Below, one piece after another: positions 1-7,718 of a stretch of DNA of 64,000 nucleotides (the first letter of the stretch is position 1; the number at the start of each line of letters is the position of its first letter). Position numbers and translations under genes: made by a program. The notes below the pieces were generated by a model. It did no database searches. It worked only from the letters and a program-made list of their open reading frames with translations, and had not been told where the DNA came from. This DNA comes from UBA1366 sp047602575 (GTDB lineage: Bacteria; Bacillota; Clostridia; Oscillospirales; Ruminococcaceae), in the NCBI GenBank assembly GCA_047602575.1, contig JASGGY010000005.1, forward strand, positions 138,720 through 202,719. Reading direction: 5' to 3'.

Positions 1-972
1 GAAATCGGAAGTCCCAAAACCACGGAGGAATTCGTCAAAGGCATCCGCAGACTGAAAGCAGCGTTTCCTGACAGAGCGGTAATATCCAGTTTGATACACG
101 CCGATGTCATCTGTGAAAGCGAATGGAAAGAGCTGACGGTGGCGTTTGACGAAGCGGGAGCAGATGCGTTTGAATTAAATCTCTCCTGTTCTCACGGACA
201 AGCGGAGAGCGGGGGCGGTGCTTCCATCGGTGCAAACGCAGAGATGGTGGCGCAAGTGGTGCGCTGGATTACGGAAACAACAAAAAAGCCCGTGATTCCG
301 AAGCTGACCGCACTCACAGGAAATCTTGCCGAAAAAGGACTTGCGGCGCAGCGCGGCGGTGCGCGGGCGCTCAGCGCAATCAACACCATCAGCTCCCTGC
401 CGGGCATTGATCTCGATACCTTTGTGCCGTATAACGCAGTCAACGGAAAGAGCGCGTTTCAGGGAATGAGCGGCAGAACGCTCAAGCCGATTGCTTTGCG
501 CAGCGTCGCGCAGCTTTCCATGGCGACCGGACTTCCGATTTCCGCGACGGGCGGAATCTACACCTGGCAGGACTGTGCGGAATTCATTCTTGCCGGCGCG
601 AAAACGCTGCAGATCTGTTCGGCGGTGATGGAGAACGGGTACGGTGTCATCGCAAAGCTGCGCGATGGACTCCTCAGCTATATGGAGCGGAAAGATTTTT
701 TGTGCCTTGACGATTTCTGCGGGAAAGCCCTTGCGAACATTGTCCGCCACAACGAACTGGACAGAAGCTATCAGATGACCGCCGAAATCGACGCATCCCG
801 CTGCGTGGGCTGCGGGAAATGTGTGACCGTCTGCGCGAACAACGGATATGGCGCAATCCGCATGGACGGCGGAAAGGCGGGGATTAATTCCCGGAAATGC
901 GACGGCTGCGGGCTTTGTTCACAGATCTGTCCGTCCGGCTGTATCGCAATGCGGGAAAACCATGATCAATGA
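1..972 (+). CDS. preA: Dihydropyrimidine dehydrogenase subunit PreA, 5' truncated
   Basis: The frame is open from base 1, so the N-terminus lies outside the window; 323 residues remain of a family of about 400. It is the FMN-binding half of an NAD-linked dihydropyrimidine dehydrogenase that reduces uracil/thymine to the 5,6-dihydro form. The barrel carries NLSCSHG (Cys codon at 187-189), the position of the catalytic cysteine in DPD; most homologues have Pro after this Cys. The C-terminus holds two ferredoxin motifs, CVGCGKCVTVC and CDGCGLCSQIC, for two [4Fe-4S] clusters. The next gene overlaps it by 11 bp. The partner subunit PreT is not visible and would be expected just upstream. A dihydroorotate dehydrogenase is less likely given the ferredoxin tail and the downstream amidohydrolases. 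Confidence 0.9.
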   Translation, partial: EIGSPKTTEEFVKGIRRLKAAFPDRAVISSLIHADVICESEWKELTVAFDEAGADAFELNLSCSHGQAESGGGASIGANAEMVAQVVRWITETTKKPVIPKLTALTGNLAEKGLAAQRGGARALSAINTISSLPGIDLDTFVPYNAVNGKSAFQGMSGRTLKPIALRSVAQLSMATGLPISATGGIYTWQDCAEFILAGAKTLQICSAVMENGYGVIAKLRDGLLSYMERKDFLCLDDFCGKALANIVRHNELDRSYQMTAEIDASRCVGCGKCVTVCANNGYGAIRMDGGKAGINSRKCDGCGLCSQICPSGCIAMRENHDQ

Positions 973-2362
973 TATCCTGTTCACCGGCGGAATGGTTGCG
1001 GACAAAAACGGTGTGTGCTGTGCGGGCATCGCCGTCCGTGACGGGAAAATCACCGGTGTTTCGGACAACCCCGCGCTGCTCGGGGCGGCGCGGAAAACGG
1101 TGGATGCGCGCGGAATGCTGATTATGCCGGGTATGATTGACACCCATACGCACATCCGCGGCGGCGGCTTTTCGTATCGGGAGGATTTTTATACCGGAAC
1201 ACGTGCGGCGGCATCCGGCGGGGTGACGACCGTCCTGGAAATGCCGGGCGGCAGCGCTCCGGTGTCGGAGCCGGCTGCGTTTGAAGCACGGCTGGCAGAA
1301 ATGCGGCAGCATTGCGCGGTGGATTTCGGTATGTACGCGGGTGCGGGATTCGATAATCTCTCCGACGTGCCGGCGCTTGCGCAGTTAGGCGCAATCGGCT
1401 TCAAGACATTTTTAAACCAGCCGCTTAAAGGGCGGGAGCATGAGTTCCGGGGGCTTTGCGCGCCGGATGCGGACAGCCTGACGCGTGTGATGGAAACAGT
1501 TCGGGAAACGGGGCTGACGCTGACGGTACACTGTGAGGATTACGGCATCATCCAAGTTCGCAGCGCGGCGGAGCGCAGCCGGTCGGCGGGGCAATCGGAT
1601 CTGGCGGCTTATATGCGTTCCCGCCCACCCGCCGCCGAGATTGCAGCCGTAAAAATCGCGCTTGCCTGTGCCGAAAAAACGGGTTGCCCGCTCAACGTCG
1701 CCCACGTCAGCACGGCGGAAGCGGCGCGGATGATTTCGGCTGCAAAGCGGCGCGGCATGGATGTATGCGCGGAATCTACGATGCACTATTTGTTTTACAG
1801 CGCGGAGGAAATGGCTGCATACGGTTCTGCCGCGAAAATGAAGCCGCCGTTTCGCGAAGCCGGAGAAGTGCTTGCGCTGAAGGAACTTCTGTCGTCCGGT
1901 GAAATTGACTATCTGGGAAGCGATCACGCGCCCTTTACCGCGGCGGAAAAGCAGTCACCGGCGCTTTGGGACGCGCCGGACGGGCTTGCGGGCATTGAGC
2001 TGATGTTTCTGCTTCTTCTGGAAGCGGTCAGCCGGGGTGAGGTGACCGTTGCGCGCGCGGCGGAGGTTTCCTCATTCGGTGCGGCACAACGCTTCGGACT
2101 GAAGCATAAGGGGATGCTTCAGCCGGGTTATGACGCGGATCTGGTGATGATACGCAGGAATCTGCCGGGGTATTCCGTGCGCAGAAGCACGCTGCTGACC
2201 AAAGCACAGCACAGCGGTGTGATTTATGAAAACACCGTGCTGCACAATCGGATCGAGCGCGTTTATCAGGGCGGCGTGCCGGTGATGAACGGAGGGGCAG
2301 TCAACACGCATCCCGGAGCGGGACGGTTTCAAACGGGAGAGGGGGAGGCACAAAAATGCTGA
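962..2362 (+). CDS. Cyclic amidohydrolase (dihydropyrimidinase/hydantoinase/allantoinase family)
   Basis: This 466-aa zinc hydrolase opens cyclic ureides such as dihydrouracil, hydantoin or allantoin. The full binuclear metal set is visible: His62 and His64 in DTHTH, the carbamylated-lysine position Lys148 in GFKTF, His190 in VHCED, His248 in NVAHVS and Asp321 in GSDHAPF. The frame is open further upstream, but ATG 962 is chosen because the protein then starts with the usual MINDILFTGG strand and overlaps preA by only 11 bp. Placement after preA makes dihydropyrimidinase the simplest role (dihydrouracil to N-carbamoyl-beta-alanine). Allantoinase cannot be excluded, since residues around Lys148 look allantoinase-like. 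It is translationally coupled to the next gene by a 7-bp overlap. Confidence 0.88.
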   Translation: MINDILFTGGMVADKNGVCCAGIAVRDGKITGVSDNPALLGAARKTVDARGMLIMPGMIDTHTHIRGGGFSYREDFYTGTRAAASGGVTTVLEMPGGSAPVSEPAAFEARLAEMRQHCAVDFGMYAGAGFDNLSDVPALAQLGAIGFKTFLNQPLKGREHEFRGLCAPDADSLTRVMETVRETGLTLTVHCEDYGIIQVRSAAERSRSAGQSDLAAYMRSRPPAAEIAAVKIALACAEKTGCPLNVAHVSTAEAARMISAAKRRGMDVCAESTMHYLFYSAEEMAAYGSAAKMKPPFREAGEVLALKELLSSGEIDYLGSDHAPFTAAEKQSPALWDAPDGLAGIELMFLLLLEAVSRGEVTVARAAEVSSFGAAQRFGLKHKGMLQPGYDADLVMIRRNLPGYSVRRSTLLTKAQHSGVIYENTVLHNRIERVYQGGVPVMNGGAVNTHPGAGRFQTGEGEAQKC

Positions 2363-3588
2363 CGGCGAACAAGGAAAGAATGCAAGCGCATCTGGAGCAG
2401 ATTGCCGCCATGACGGAAATACTGGGAGAAATCACACGGCGGACATATTCCGGCGCATGGACCGACGCAGTGGAATATCTCCGCAGTGCGTTTGAACGCG
2501 CCGGTATGACGGTGCGCATGGATACGTTCGGCAACCTGATCGGCAGGTTTAATCCCGCAAATTCGAAGGAAAAGCCACTGGCAATCGGCTCTCATCTGGA
2601 CAGCGTGAAAAACGCAGGGAAGTATGACGGTGTTGCCGGTATTGTCGCAGGTCTGGAAATGATTACGATGCTGCACGAGCGCGGGATTGCGCCGTGCTTT
2701 CCGGTGGAGCTGATCGCCACTGCGGATGAGGAGGGCGCAATCTGTCAGAAAGGCTATTTCGGCGCGCGTTTTATGACCGGAAGTCTGAGCGCTGATGAAT
2801 GCCTCACCTTCCGCAATGCCGACGGGCTGAACCTTGCGCAGCTTCAAAAGGGCTGTCCGCTTTTTAACGGACTTGTATTCGGAACGGATGCGGGCTGGGC
2901 ACGGGATTATTACCGGGGATTTCTGGAGATTCATGTGGAGCAGGGCAGTGTTCTCTGGCGAGCGGAAAAACCGGCTGGGATTGTCGTTGGTGTGGTCGGT
3001 ATCGGGCGGATTTTCGTTACGCTGCGCGGAAGCGCCGATCATGCGGGACCGACGGAAATGCACGGCAGGCAGGATGCGCTTGCGGCTGCGGCGGCGCTGA
3101 TTACCGCTGTTTGGAACTTAGGACAGGCGCATAACGGGGAAGCGGTCTGCACCGTCGGCAGGCTGCACAACAGCCCCAATATCCACAATGTGATTTCCGG
3201 AGAAGCAATATTGGTCATTGACTACCGCGCGCAGGATGACGCACTGGCGCGGCGGCTAGCGGAATCCATGCGGGATGAAATCGACCGGATCGCACAGGCT
3301 TATTGTGTGACTGCGCAGATTACGGATGAAATCTATACCCCTGTCAAGCGATTTGACGCGGACATGACGGATGCCGTCCGAAGGCTTGGCATGGATGCGG
3401 AGGAGCTGTTTAGCTGGGCTGGTCACGACGCAAAGGCGTTTGCGGAGGTGACGCCCACGGCGATGATTTTTATGCCGAGCGTCGGCGGAAAAAGCCATAG
3501 TCCGGACGAATATACAGCATCGGAAAGCTTTGCGCTGGTTTGTGAAAATGCGGTCAGACTGCTGACGGAGGGAGAATTCGGTTTATGA
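2356..3588 (+). CDS. M20-family Zn-dependent N-carbamoyl amidase (AllC/HyuC/beta-ureidopropionase type)
   Basis: A 410-aa member of the allantoate amidohydrolase / N-carbamoyl-L-amino-acid hydrolase / beta-ureidopropionase group. These enzymes release ammonia and CO2 from a carbamoyl amino acid. Metal ligands are visible in order: His80 and Asp91 (GSHLDSV, YDGVAG), the Glu125-Glu126 pair in ADEEG, His193 in EIHVEQG and His381 in GKSHSPDE. The dimerisation segment with SADHAGPTEM lies between. It should act on the product of the preceding cyclic amidohydrolase, for example N-carbamoyl-beta-alanine to beta-alanine. Its stop overlaps the start of a nitrilase-type amidase (ATGA), so the operon encodes two unrelated candidate enzymes for the last step. 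Confidence 0.87.
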   Translation: MLTANKERMQAHLEQIAAMTEILGEITRRTYSGAWTDAVEYLRSAFERAGMTVRMDTFGNLIGRFNPANSKEKPLAIGSHLDSVKNAGKYDGVAGIVAGLEMITMLHERGIAPCFPVELIATADEEGAICQKGYFGARFMTGSLSADECLTFRNADGLNLAQLQKGCPLFNGLVFGTDAGWARDYYRGFLEIHVEQGSVLWRAEKPAGIVVGVVGIGRIFVTLRGSADHAGPTEMHGRQDALAAAAALITAVWNLGQAHNGEAVCTVGRLHNSPNIHNVISGEAILVIDYRAQDDALARRLAESMRDEIDRIAQAYCVTAQITDEIYTPVKRFDADMTDAVRRLGMDAEELFSWAGHDAKAFAEVTPTAMIFMPSVGGKSHSPDEYTASESFALVCENAVRLLTEGEFGL

Positions 3589-4394
3589 GAAAGGTGACGG
3601 TCGGCATTGTTCAGACAGCACCGCGGCTGTTGGACACGGCGCATAATTTAAAGCGGGCGGAGCTTGCACTGCGGGAAGCCGCATGTGCAGGTGCGGATAT
3701 TGTCTGCCTGCCGGAGCTTTTCGCAAGCGGGTATTATCTCCCGACGCTTGCGGCGCATCTCGATACCCTTGCCGAACCGGCGGACGGAACGACCGTCCGG
3801 ACACTCTGCGCGCTCGCCGCAGAGCTGCGGCTTTACGTCGTTGCGGGTGTCATGCTGCGGGAAAGCGACGGTACGGTGAGTAATGCCGCTGTTTTTATTC
3901 ACGACAATGGGACGGTTGCGTATTTTTACCGGAAGCAGCATCTGTTCGGGGAGGAAGGGACGTATTTTACTGCTTCGGGCGGGTACTGTACGGCGGATAC
4001 GCGGTTCGGGAGAGTCGGTACGATCATTTGTTATGACAACAATTTTCCTGAATCCGCGCGGGCAAATGCGCTGATGGGCGCAGAGCTGATCCTTTGTCCC
4101 TGTGCGTGGCGCGCGGAGGATCGTGACATTTTTAATCTCCTGCTGTCCGCACATGCGTGTGAAAATACCGTTTTTTTCTGCGCGGTGAATATGGCGGCGA
4201 AATTTGAATCGCTCACATTGTTCGGCGGCAGCCGGCTTGTGAATCCACGCGGTCAGGTTATCGCCGAATGCGGCAGCAGAGAACAGCTGCTGTGCTGCGA
4301 GATCGATCTGGATGACATTGACCGCCACCGCGCCGCGATGCCGTTCCTGCGGGATCGGAAGCCGTCGTTGTACCATCGCACATTCGGCACTTAA
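3585..4394 (+). CDS. Carbon-nitrogen hydrolase (nitrilase superfamily amidase)
   Basis: A 269-aa nitrilase-superfamily protein with the complete Glu-Lys-Cys triad: Glu44 in CLPELF, Lys117 in YRKQHLF and Cys149 in IICYDNNFPE. The superfamily includes N-carbamoylputrescine amidase, eukaryotic beta-ureidopropionase, omega-amidase and D-carbamoylase. ATG 3585 overlaps the preceding stop by 4 bp (ATGA), so the gene belongs to the ureide operon and is its last member. Substrate is not deducible from sequence. A carbamoyl amide or a terminal amide produced by the pathway is the natural guess. No terminator is evident before the promoter of tRNA-Pro. Confidence 0.85.
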   Translation: MRKVTVGIVQTAPRLLDTAHNLKRAELALREAACAGADIVCLPELFASGYYLPTLAAHLDTLAEPADGTTVRTLCALAAELRLYVVAGVMLRESDGTVSNAAVFIHDNGTVAYFYRKQHLFGEEGTYFTASGGYCTADTRFGRVGTIICYDNNFPESARANALMGAELILCPCAWRAEDRDIFNLLLSAHACENTVFFCAVNMAAKFESLTLFGGSRLVNPRGQVIAECGSREQLLCCEIDLDDIDRHRAAMPFLRDRKPSLYHRTFGT

Positions 4395-4420
4395 AAACGC
4401 CGAAAATTCGCCCGCAGCGA

Positions 4421-4449
4421 TTGACAAACCGCGCCAAACTGTGTATAAT
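4421..4449 (+). promoter_or_regulatory. Sigma-A promoter of tRNA-Pro
   Basis: Consensus -35 TTGACA (4421-4426) and -10 TATAAT (4444-4449) are separated by 17 bp, about 31 bp before the mature tRNA. Both hexamers are perfect. Confidence 0.9.
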
Positions 4450-4480
4450 AAATAAGTTGCCGCAGATTTTTGCGGCACAT

Positions 4481-4557
4481 CGGGGCGTAGCTCAGTTTGG
4501 TAGAGTGCTTGGTTTGGGACCAAGATGCCGCAGGTTCGAGTCCTGTCGCCCCGACCA
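4481..4557 (+). tRNA. tRNA-Pro (anticodon TGG)
   Basis: A complete cloverleaf can be drawn. The 7-bp acceptor stem CGGGGCG (4481-4487) pairs with CGCCCCG (4547-4553). The D-arm is GCTC/GAGT, and the anticodon stem CTTGG/CCAAG encloses TTTGGGA with anticodon TGG. The T-arm is GCAGG-TTCGAGT-CCTGT. The 3' CCA is encoded. It is transcribed alone from a consensus promoter and followed by a terminator hairpin. Confidence 0.96.
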
Positions 4558-4566
4558 GCGTCGGAC

Positions 4567-4602
4567 GATGTTGAATCTTGAAAAAGCTTCAACATCGTTT
4601 TT
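4567..4602 (+). terminator. Rho-independent terminator after tRNA-Pro
   Basis: A 9-bp inverted repeat (GATGTTGAA / TTCAACATC) is followed by GTTTTT. Confidence 0.75.
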
Positions 4603-4661
4603 GTTATGTGTTAAATTCAGTACGAATATAGGGCGATTTATTTATTGGACTGGAGGTTTAT

Positions 4662-5438
4662 ATGGACTGGAAAAAGGAAAGCGAAATGTTTAATCAAATG
4701 GCAGACTATTATAATGAATACAGACCGAATTATCCCAGTGAAATAATTGATACAATTGTGAAAAGGGCAAATTTATCCGCCGGTTCAAAACTATTGAAAA
4801 TAGGTTCGTGTAGCGGTAAAGCCACAGCTCAATTTGCGGATTTCGAATTCAATATGCTCTGCATTGACCCTGGGGCGGATCTGGTCAAGAAAGGGAATGA
4901 GCGGTTTAAAGGCAAAAACATTTCATTTGTTGTTTCACGGTTTGAGGATTATAACGCACCATTAGAATATTTTGATGCGATCATTTCTGCACAAGCATTT
5001 CATTGGATACCCAAACCTGCCGGTTATGAAAAATGTGCGAGAACACTAAAAAATGGCGCTTATCTGGCGCCATTTTGGAATATAGAAATGATAAAAGACA
5101 CCGATTTTGATAAGGCGCTTCTTGAAATTATGTACAAGTACAATGCATTTACTTCCAGTATACCGGAAGTGGATTATAATAAACGGATGGAATCTATATC
5201 TAACGAAATCGCTCAAAGCGGCTTTTTTTCTCATCTAGAGGTATTTCACTCACATTGGGAAAAGGATTATTCTGCTGCTGAATATTTTGGGTTTGTGTCG
5301 ACCGGAAATGTATTTGTTCAGAATACTGATGAAATAAAAAAGGCTTGTTATGAGGAACTCAACCAACTGGCGGCGAGGTATAATGGAATCATTAAACGGC
5401 ATTACATATGTGAGCTTTATGTAGCAAAAAAATTATAA
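4662..5438 (+). CDS. Class I SAM-dependent methyltransferase, AT-rich
   Basis: A 258-aa protein of the small-molecule/UbiE-like SAM methyltransferase fold. The glycine-rich motif I is LLKIGSCSGKAT, with Lys where an acidic residue is usual and Ser-Cys-Ser spacing the glycines. A motif II acid follows in CIDPGADL, and the post-motif region has FDAIISAQAFHWI, typical of these enzymes. ATG 4662 follows a good Shine-Dalgarno (GGAGG, 7 nt). The coding sequence is markedly richer in A/T than the ureide operon to its left and the genes from 6.7 kb onward, as is the next gene. This suggests acquisition as an islet next to tRNA-Pro. The substrate is unknown. Confidence 0.78.
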   Translation: MDWKKESEMFNQMADYYNEYRPNYPSEIIDTIVKRANLSAGSKLLKIGSCSGKATAQFADFEFNMLCIDPGADLVKKGNERFKGKNISFVVSRFEDYNAPLEYFDAIISAQAFHWIPKPAGYEKCARTLKNGAYLAPFWNIEMIKDTDFDKALLEIMYKYNAFTSSIPEVDYNKRMESISNEIAQSGFFSHLEVFHSHWEKDYSAAEYFGFVSTGNVFVQNTDEIKKACYEELNQLAARYNGIIKRHYICELYVAKKL

Positions 5439-5473
5439 TAAGTTTCAGAAAAGCAAAGGTCTCCCTCATTATC

Positions 5474-5502
5474 TTGACACGCTTCACTTATTCGAATATA
5501 AT
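5474..5502 (+). promoter_or_regulatory. Sigma-A promoter for the DUF1848 gene
   Basis: TTGACA (5474-5479) and TATAAT (5497-5502) have a 17-bp spacer, placing transcription start roughly 85 bp before the DUF1848 start codon. The leader in between (5510-5595) shows no convincing structure. Confidence 0.85.
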
Positions 5503-5595
5503 TATGTAGGATACATTCGAGGAGATTATCCATTGGTTTGTGAATTTCGATGAAAGTGGGCATAAGTATTACTAATTGAAGGTGGATCACTGATT

Positions 5596-6558
5596 ATGAT
5601 TATTTCTGCATCAAGAAGAACTGATATCCCTTGTTATTATTCTGAATGGTTTATTAAACGTCTGCAAGCCGGTTATGTTTTGACAAGAAATCCTATGAAT
5701 CATTCGCAAGTGAGTCGAGTTTCATTATTAAATGATGTTGTTGATTGTATTGTTTTTTGGACAAAGGATGCAATTAATATAGTAAATAAATTGAAATACA
5801 TTGATGAACTGGGATATAAATATTGTTTTCAATATACGATAACTCCTTATGGCATTGATATTGAAAAAAATCTACGCCCCAAGAATCAGATTATTGATAA
5901 CTTTAAATTTCTTAGCTCTTTACTTGGCAGACATCGTATGGTTTGGAGATATGATCCTATAATTGTGAATGAGGACTATACCGTCGATTATCACAAGGAA
6001 TATTTTGAAAAAATGTGCGAGTGTCTTTCCCCTTATACTGAAAGGGTGATAATTAGCTTTGTTGATTTATATGCCAAAATTCGTTTGAAAGGAATTCATG
6101 AAATATCATTGGAGATAATAGAAGACCTTTCCGAAACACTCGGAGCAACTGCGCGAAAACATAACATCATCATTCAAAGCTGCTGTGAAAATTATGATCT
6201 TACAAAATTTAGTATTCACAAAGGCGGTTGCATTGATCTGTCCGTAATCGAAAGGGTTTGCGGCTATAAATTGAATCTCAAACCAGATAAGGGACAAAGG
6301 AAAAATTGTAATTGCATAGAGAGTATTGATATTGGTGCATATAATACTTGTCTTAATAATTGTTTGTATTGTTATGCAAATTTCAGCGAAGAAACAGTAA
6401 AGTCAAATTATTCAAGTCATCAAGCATCCGCAGAGTTTCTTCTGGGAGAAAGAAAACCAACGGATATTGTTTATGACAGAAAGCAAAAGAGCAGCAGAAA
6501 TGAATCATACGATTTTCACAATAGAGGTAATGTATGTCAGTTTCCACTTAAAAGATAA
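5596..6558 (+). CDS. DUF1848 family protein, AT-rich
   Basis: A 320-aa protein recognised by the conserved N-terminus MIISASRRTDIP, the segment VDCIVFWTKDA, and a C-terminal cysteine cluster with NCNC followed by YNTCLNNCLYCYA. DUF1848 proteins are radical-SAM-like in fold, but the cysteine cluster sits at the C-terminal end rather than the N-terminus; the function is unknown. The arrangement CxxxCxxC in that cluster could hold an iron-sulfur centre. The gene has its own consensus promoter and the same low-GC composition as the upstream methyltransferase. The last 25 or so residues look unstructured. No functional partner is visible. Confidence 0.85.
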   Translation: MIISASRRTDIPCYYSEWFIKRLQAGYVLTRNPMNHSQVSRVSLLNDVVDCIVFWTKDAINIVNKLKYIDELGYKYCFQYTITPYGIDIEKNLRPKNQIIDNFKFLSSLLGRHRMVWRYDPIIVNEDYTVDYHKEYFEKMCECLSPYTERVIISFVDLYAKIRLKGIHEISLEIIEDLSETLGATARKHNIIIQSCCENYDLTKFSIHKGGCIDLSVIERVCGYKLNLKPDKGQRKNCNCIESIDIGAYNTCLNNCLYCYANFSEETVKSNYSSHQASAEFLLGERKPTDIVYDRKQKSSRNESYDFHNRGNVCQFPLKR

Positions 6559-6665
6559 CACACCCAATAAAGATTTTCTTACGTATCTTTTTCATCGTAC
6601 CATGTCTTACACAGTGTTCTTATGAAAACTGAAAATGTTAAACCATTTATCGTCGCGGCTTCCTC

Positions 6666-7352
6666 CTATTTGACCTCCCAATTCTGCGCATTAATCATGC
6701 GGCTTAGCTCCTTAAGCCGCTTTTGCCGTTCCCGCCAATCGGGGAGAATCGCTTCGACCTGCGTCCAAAACTTGTCGGAATGGTTCATTTGCTTGATGTG
6801 CGCCAGCTCGTGTACAACCACAAGGTCAATGATTTCATCCGGCGCTAAAATCAACCGCCATGAAAAATTCACGTTTTTATTTGCGCTCATGCTGCCCCAA
6901 CGCGTTTTCGCGGAATTGATTTTCAAATTGGCGACCGTCACGCCCATGATTTTTTGGAAATGCGCGACGCGCTCGGTCAAAAAACGCTTCGCCAGCAGCT
7001 TGTAAATCTGAATGACCGCTAGTTTCACACGCTCCGCAGGCAAATTCGGCGGCAGAAAAAAACAAAGCGCCGCTTCGTCAAACCCCGCGCGGTTTCCGGG
7101 GCGGGCAACAATCGGGTAGTCCTTTCCGCGATAACAGACAAGGCTGCCGTAATCAAGACAGAACGCCGCGCGTTGTTCGGTCAGCGCTTTTTGCTTTTCA
7201 AGCTGCGCCGCAATCCAGTTTTCTTTGGAAGCGACAAATTCGTCGATGCGGGCTTTTGAAACCGTCAGCGGCGCACGAACCTCCACCCCGCCCCCGCACA
7301 CATACAGCGCGATGGTTTTCCGCCTGCTGCGGGTCAGCTTATAGGCGATCAA
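6666..7352 (-). CDS. YgjP-like zinc metallopeptidase (M48-related)
   Basis: A 228-aa protein of the YgjP/DUF45 family. The zinc site HELAH is at residues 181-185, with the family-typical QMNHSDKFW following (His191 probable third ligand). The conserved KTRWGSMS segment sits around residue 149. Family members are cytosolic putative proteases, some of them near restriction systems; no restriction genes are seen here. The start overlaps the stop of the upstream DUF1294 gene by 4 bp, so the two are co-translated. The region 6559-6665 between this 3' end and the DUF1848 gene is AT-rich and holds nothing I can name. Confidence 0.85.
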   Translation of the reverse strand: MIAYKLTRSRRKTIALYVCGGGVEVRAPLTVSKARIDEFVASKENWIAAQLEKQKALTEQRAAFCLDYGSLVCYRGKDYPIVARPGNRAGFDEAALCFFLPPNLPAERVKLAVIQIYKLLAKRFLTERVAHFQKIMGVTVANLKINSAKTRWGSMSANKNVNFSWRLILAPDEIIDLVVVHELAHIKQMNHSDKFWTQVEAILPDWRERQKRLKELSRMINAQNWEVK

Positions 7353-7633
7353 AGGAGATTCCTCCCATGCAAAACCACAAGCACTGCTGCGATTTGTAAC
7401 ACCATAATCAGCGGAATGCCCGCCATGAACTTGAGGTGTCTGGTTTTGTGCCGGACTGCGAGCATGGTCAGCAACATGGCGACCGAACCGCCGATCGCGG
7501 ACACAATTAGCAGGGTTCGTTCGCGCACGCGCCGATGTCGTTTTTTTGCAGCGCGCTTGTCATGCACGGTGAGAACCGCCGCAAACAGACTGATGCCGCA
7601 AAGATAAGCAAATAAGTAGTTCAATCTCAACAT
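7349..7633 (-). CDS. DUF1294 small membrane protein
   Basis: A 94-aa protein with three hydrophobic segments (about residues 5-22, 42-60 and 72-90). The family signature is DKRAAKKRHRRVRE followed by ERTLLIVSAIGGS. DUF1294 proteins are small inner-membrane proteins of unknown role. It is first in a two-gene minus-strand unit with the YgjP-type peptidase (4-bp overlap). The Shine-Dalgarno GAAGGA is almost adjacent to ATG, so the in-frame TTG one codon downstream is a possible alternative start. Confidence 0.8.
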   Translation of the reverse strand: MLRLNYLFAYLCGISLFAAVLTVHDKRAAKKRHRRVRERTLLIVSAIGGSVAMLLTMLAVRHKTRHLKFMAGIPLIMVLQIAAVLVVLHGRNLL

Positions 7634-7679
7634 TCCTTCGATTTTCTGTCATTGTTTATAAAAAATAAATCCCGCCGTT

Positions 7680-7697
7680 CGTAGGGCGCGCCCTACG
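7680..7697. terminator. Perfect 18-bp palindrome, probable terminator/REP-like site
   Basis: CGTAGGGCG is followed immediately by its complement CGCCCTACG, between the 3' end of the MATE gene and the 5' end of the DUF1294 gene. No clear T-run follows on either side, so termination is only probable. Confidence 0.4.
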
Positions 7698-7718
7698 GGG
7701 TTGAACAATATGCGCGGG

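Noticed and set aside
4481..6665. tRNA-Pro as attachment site of an integrative element
   Set aside because: No second copy of the tRNA 3' end is seen downstream and no integrase is present, so only the composition shift is reported.
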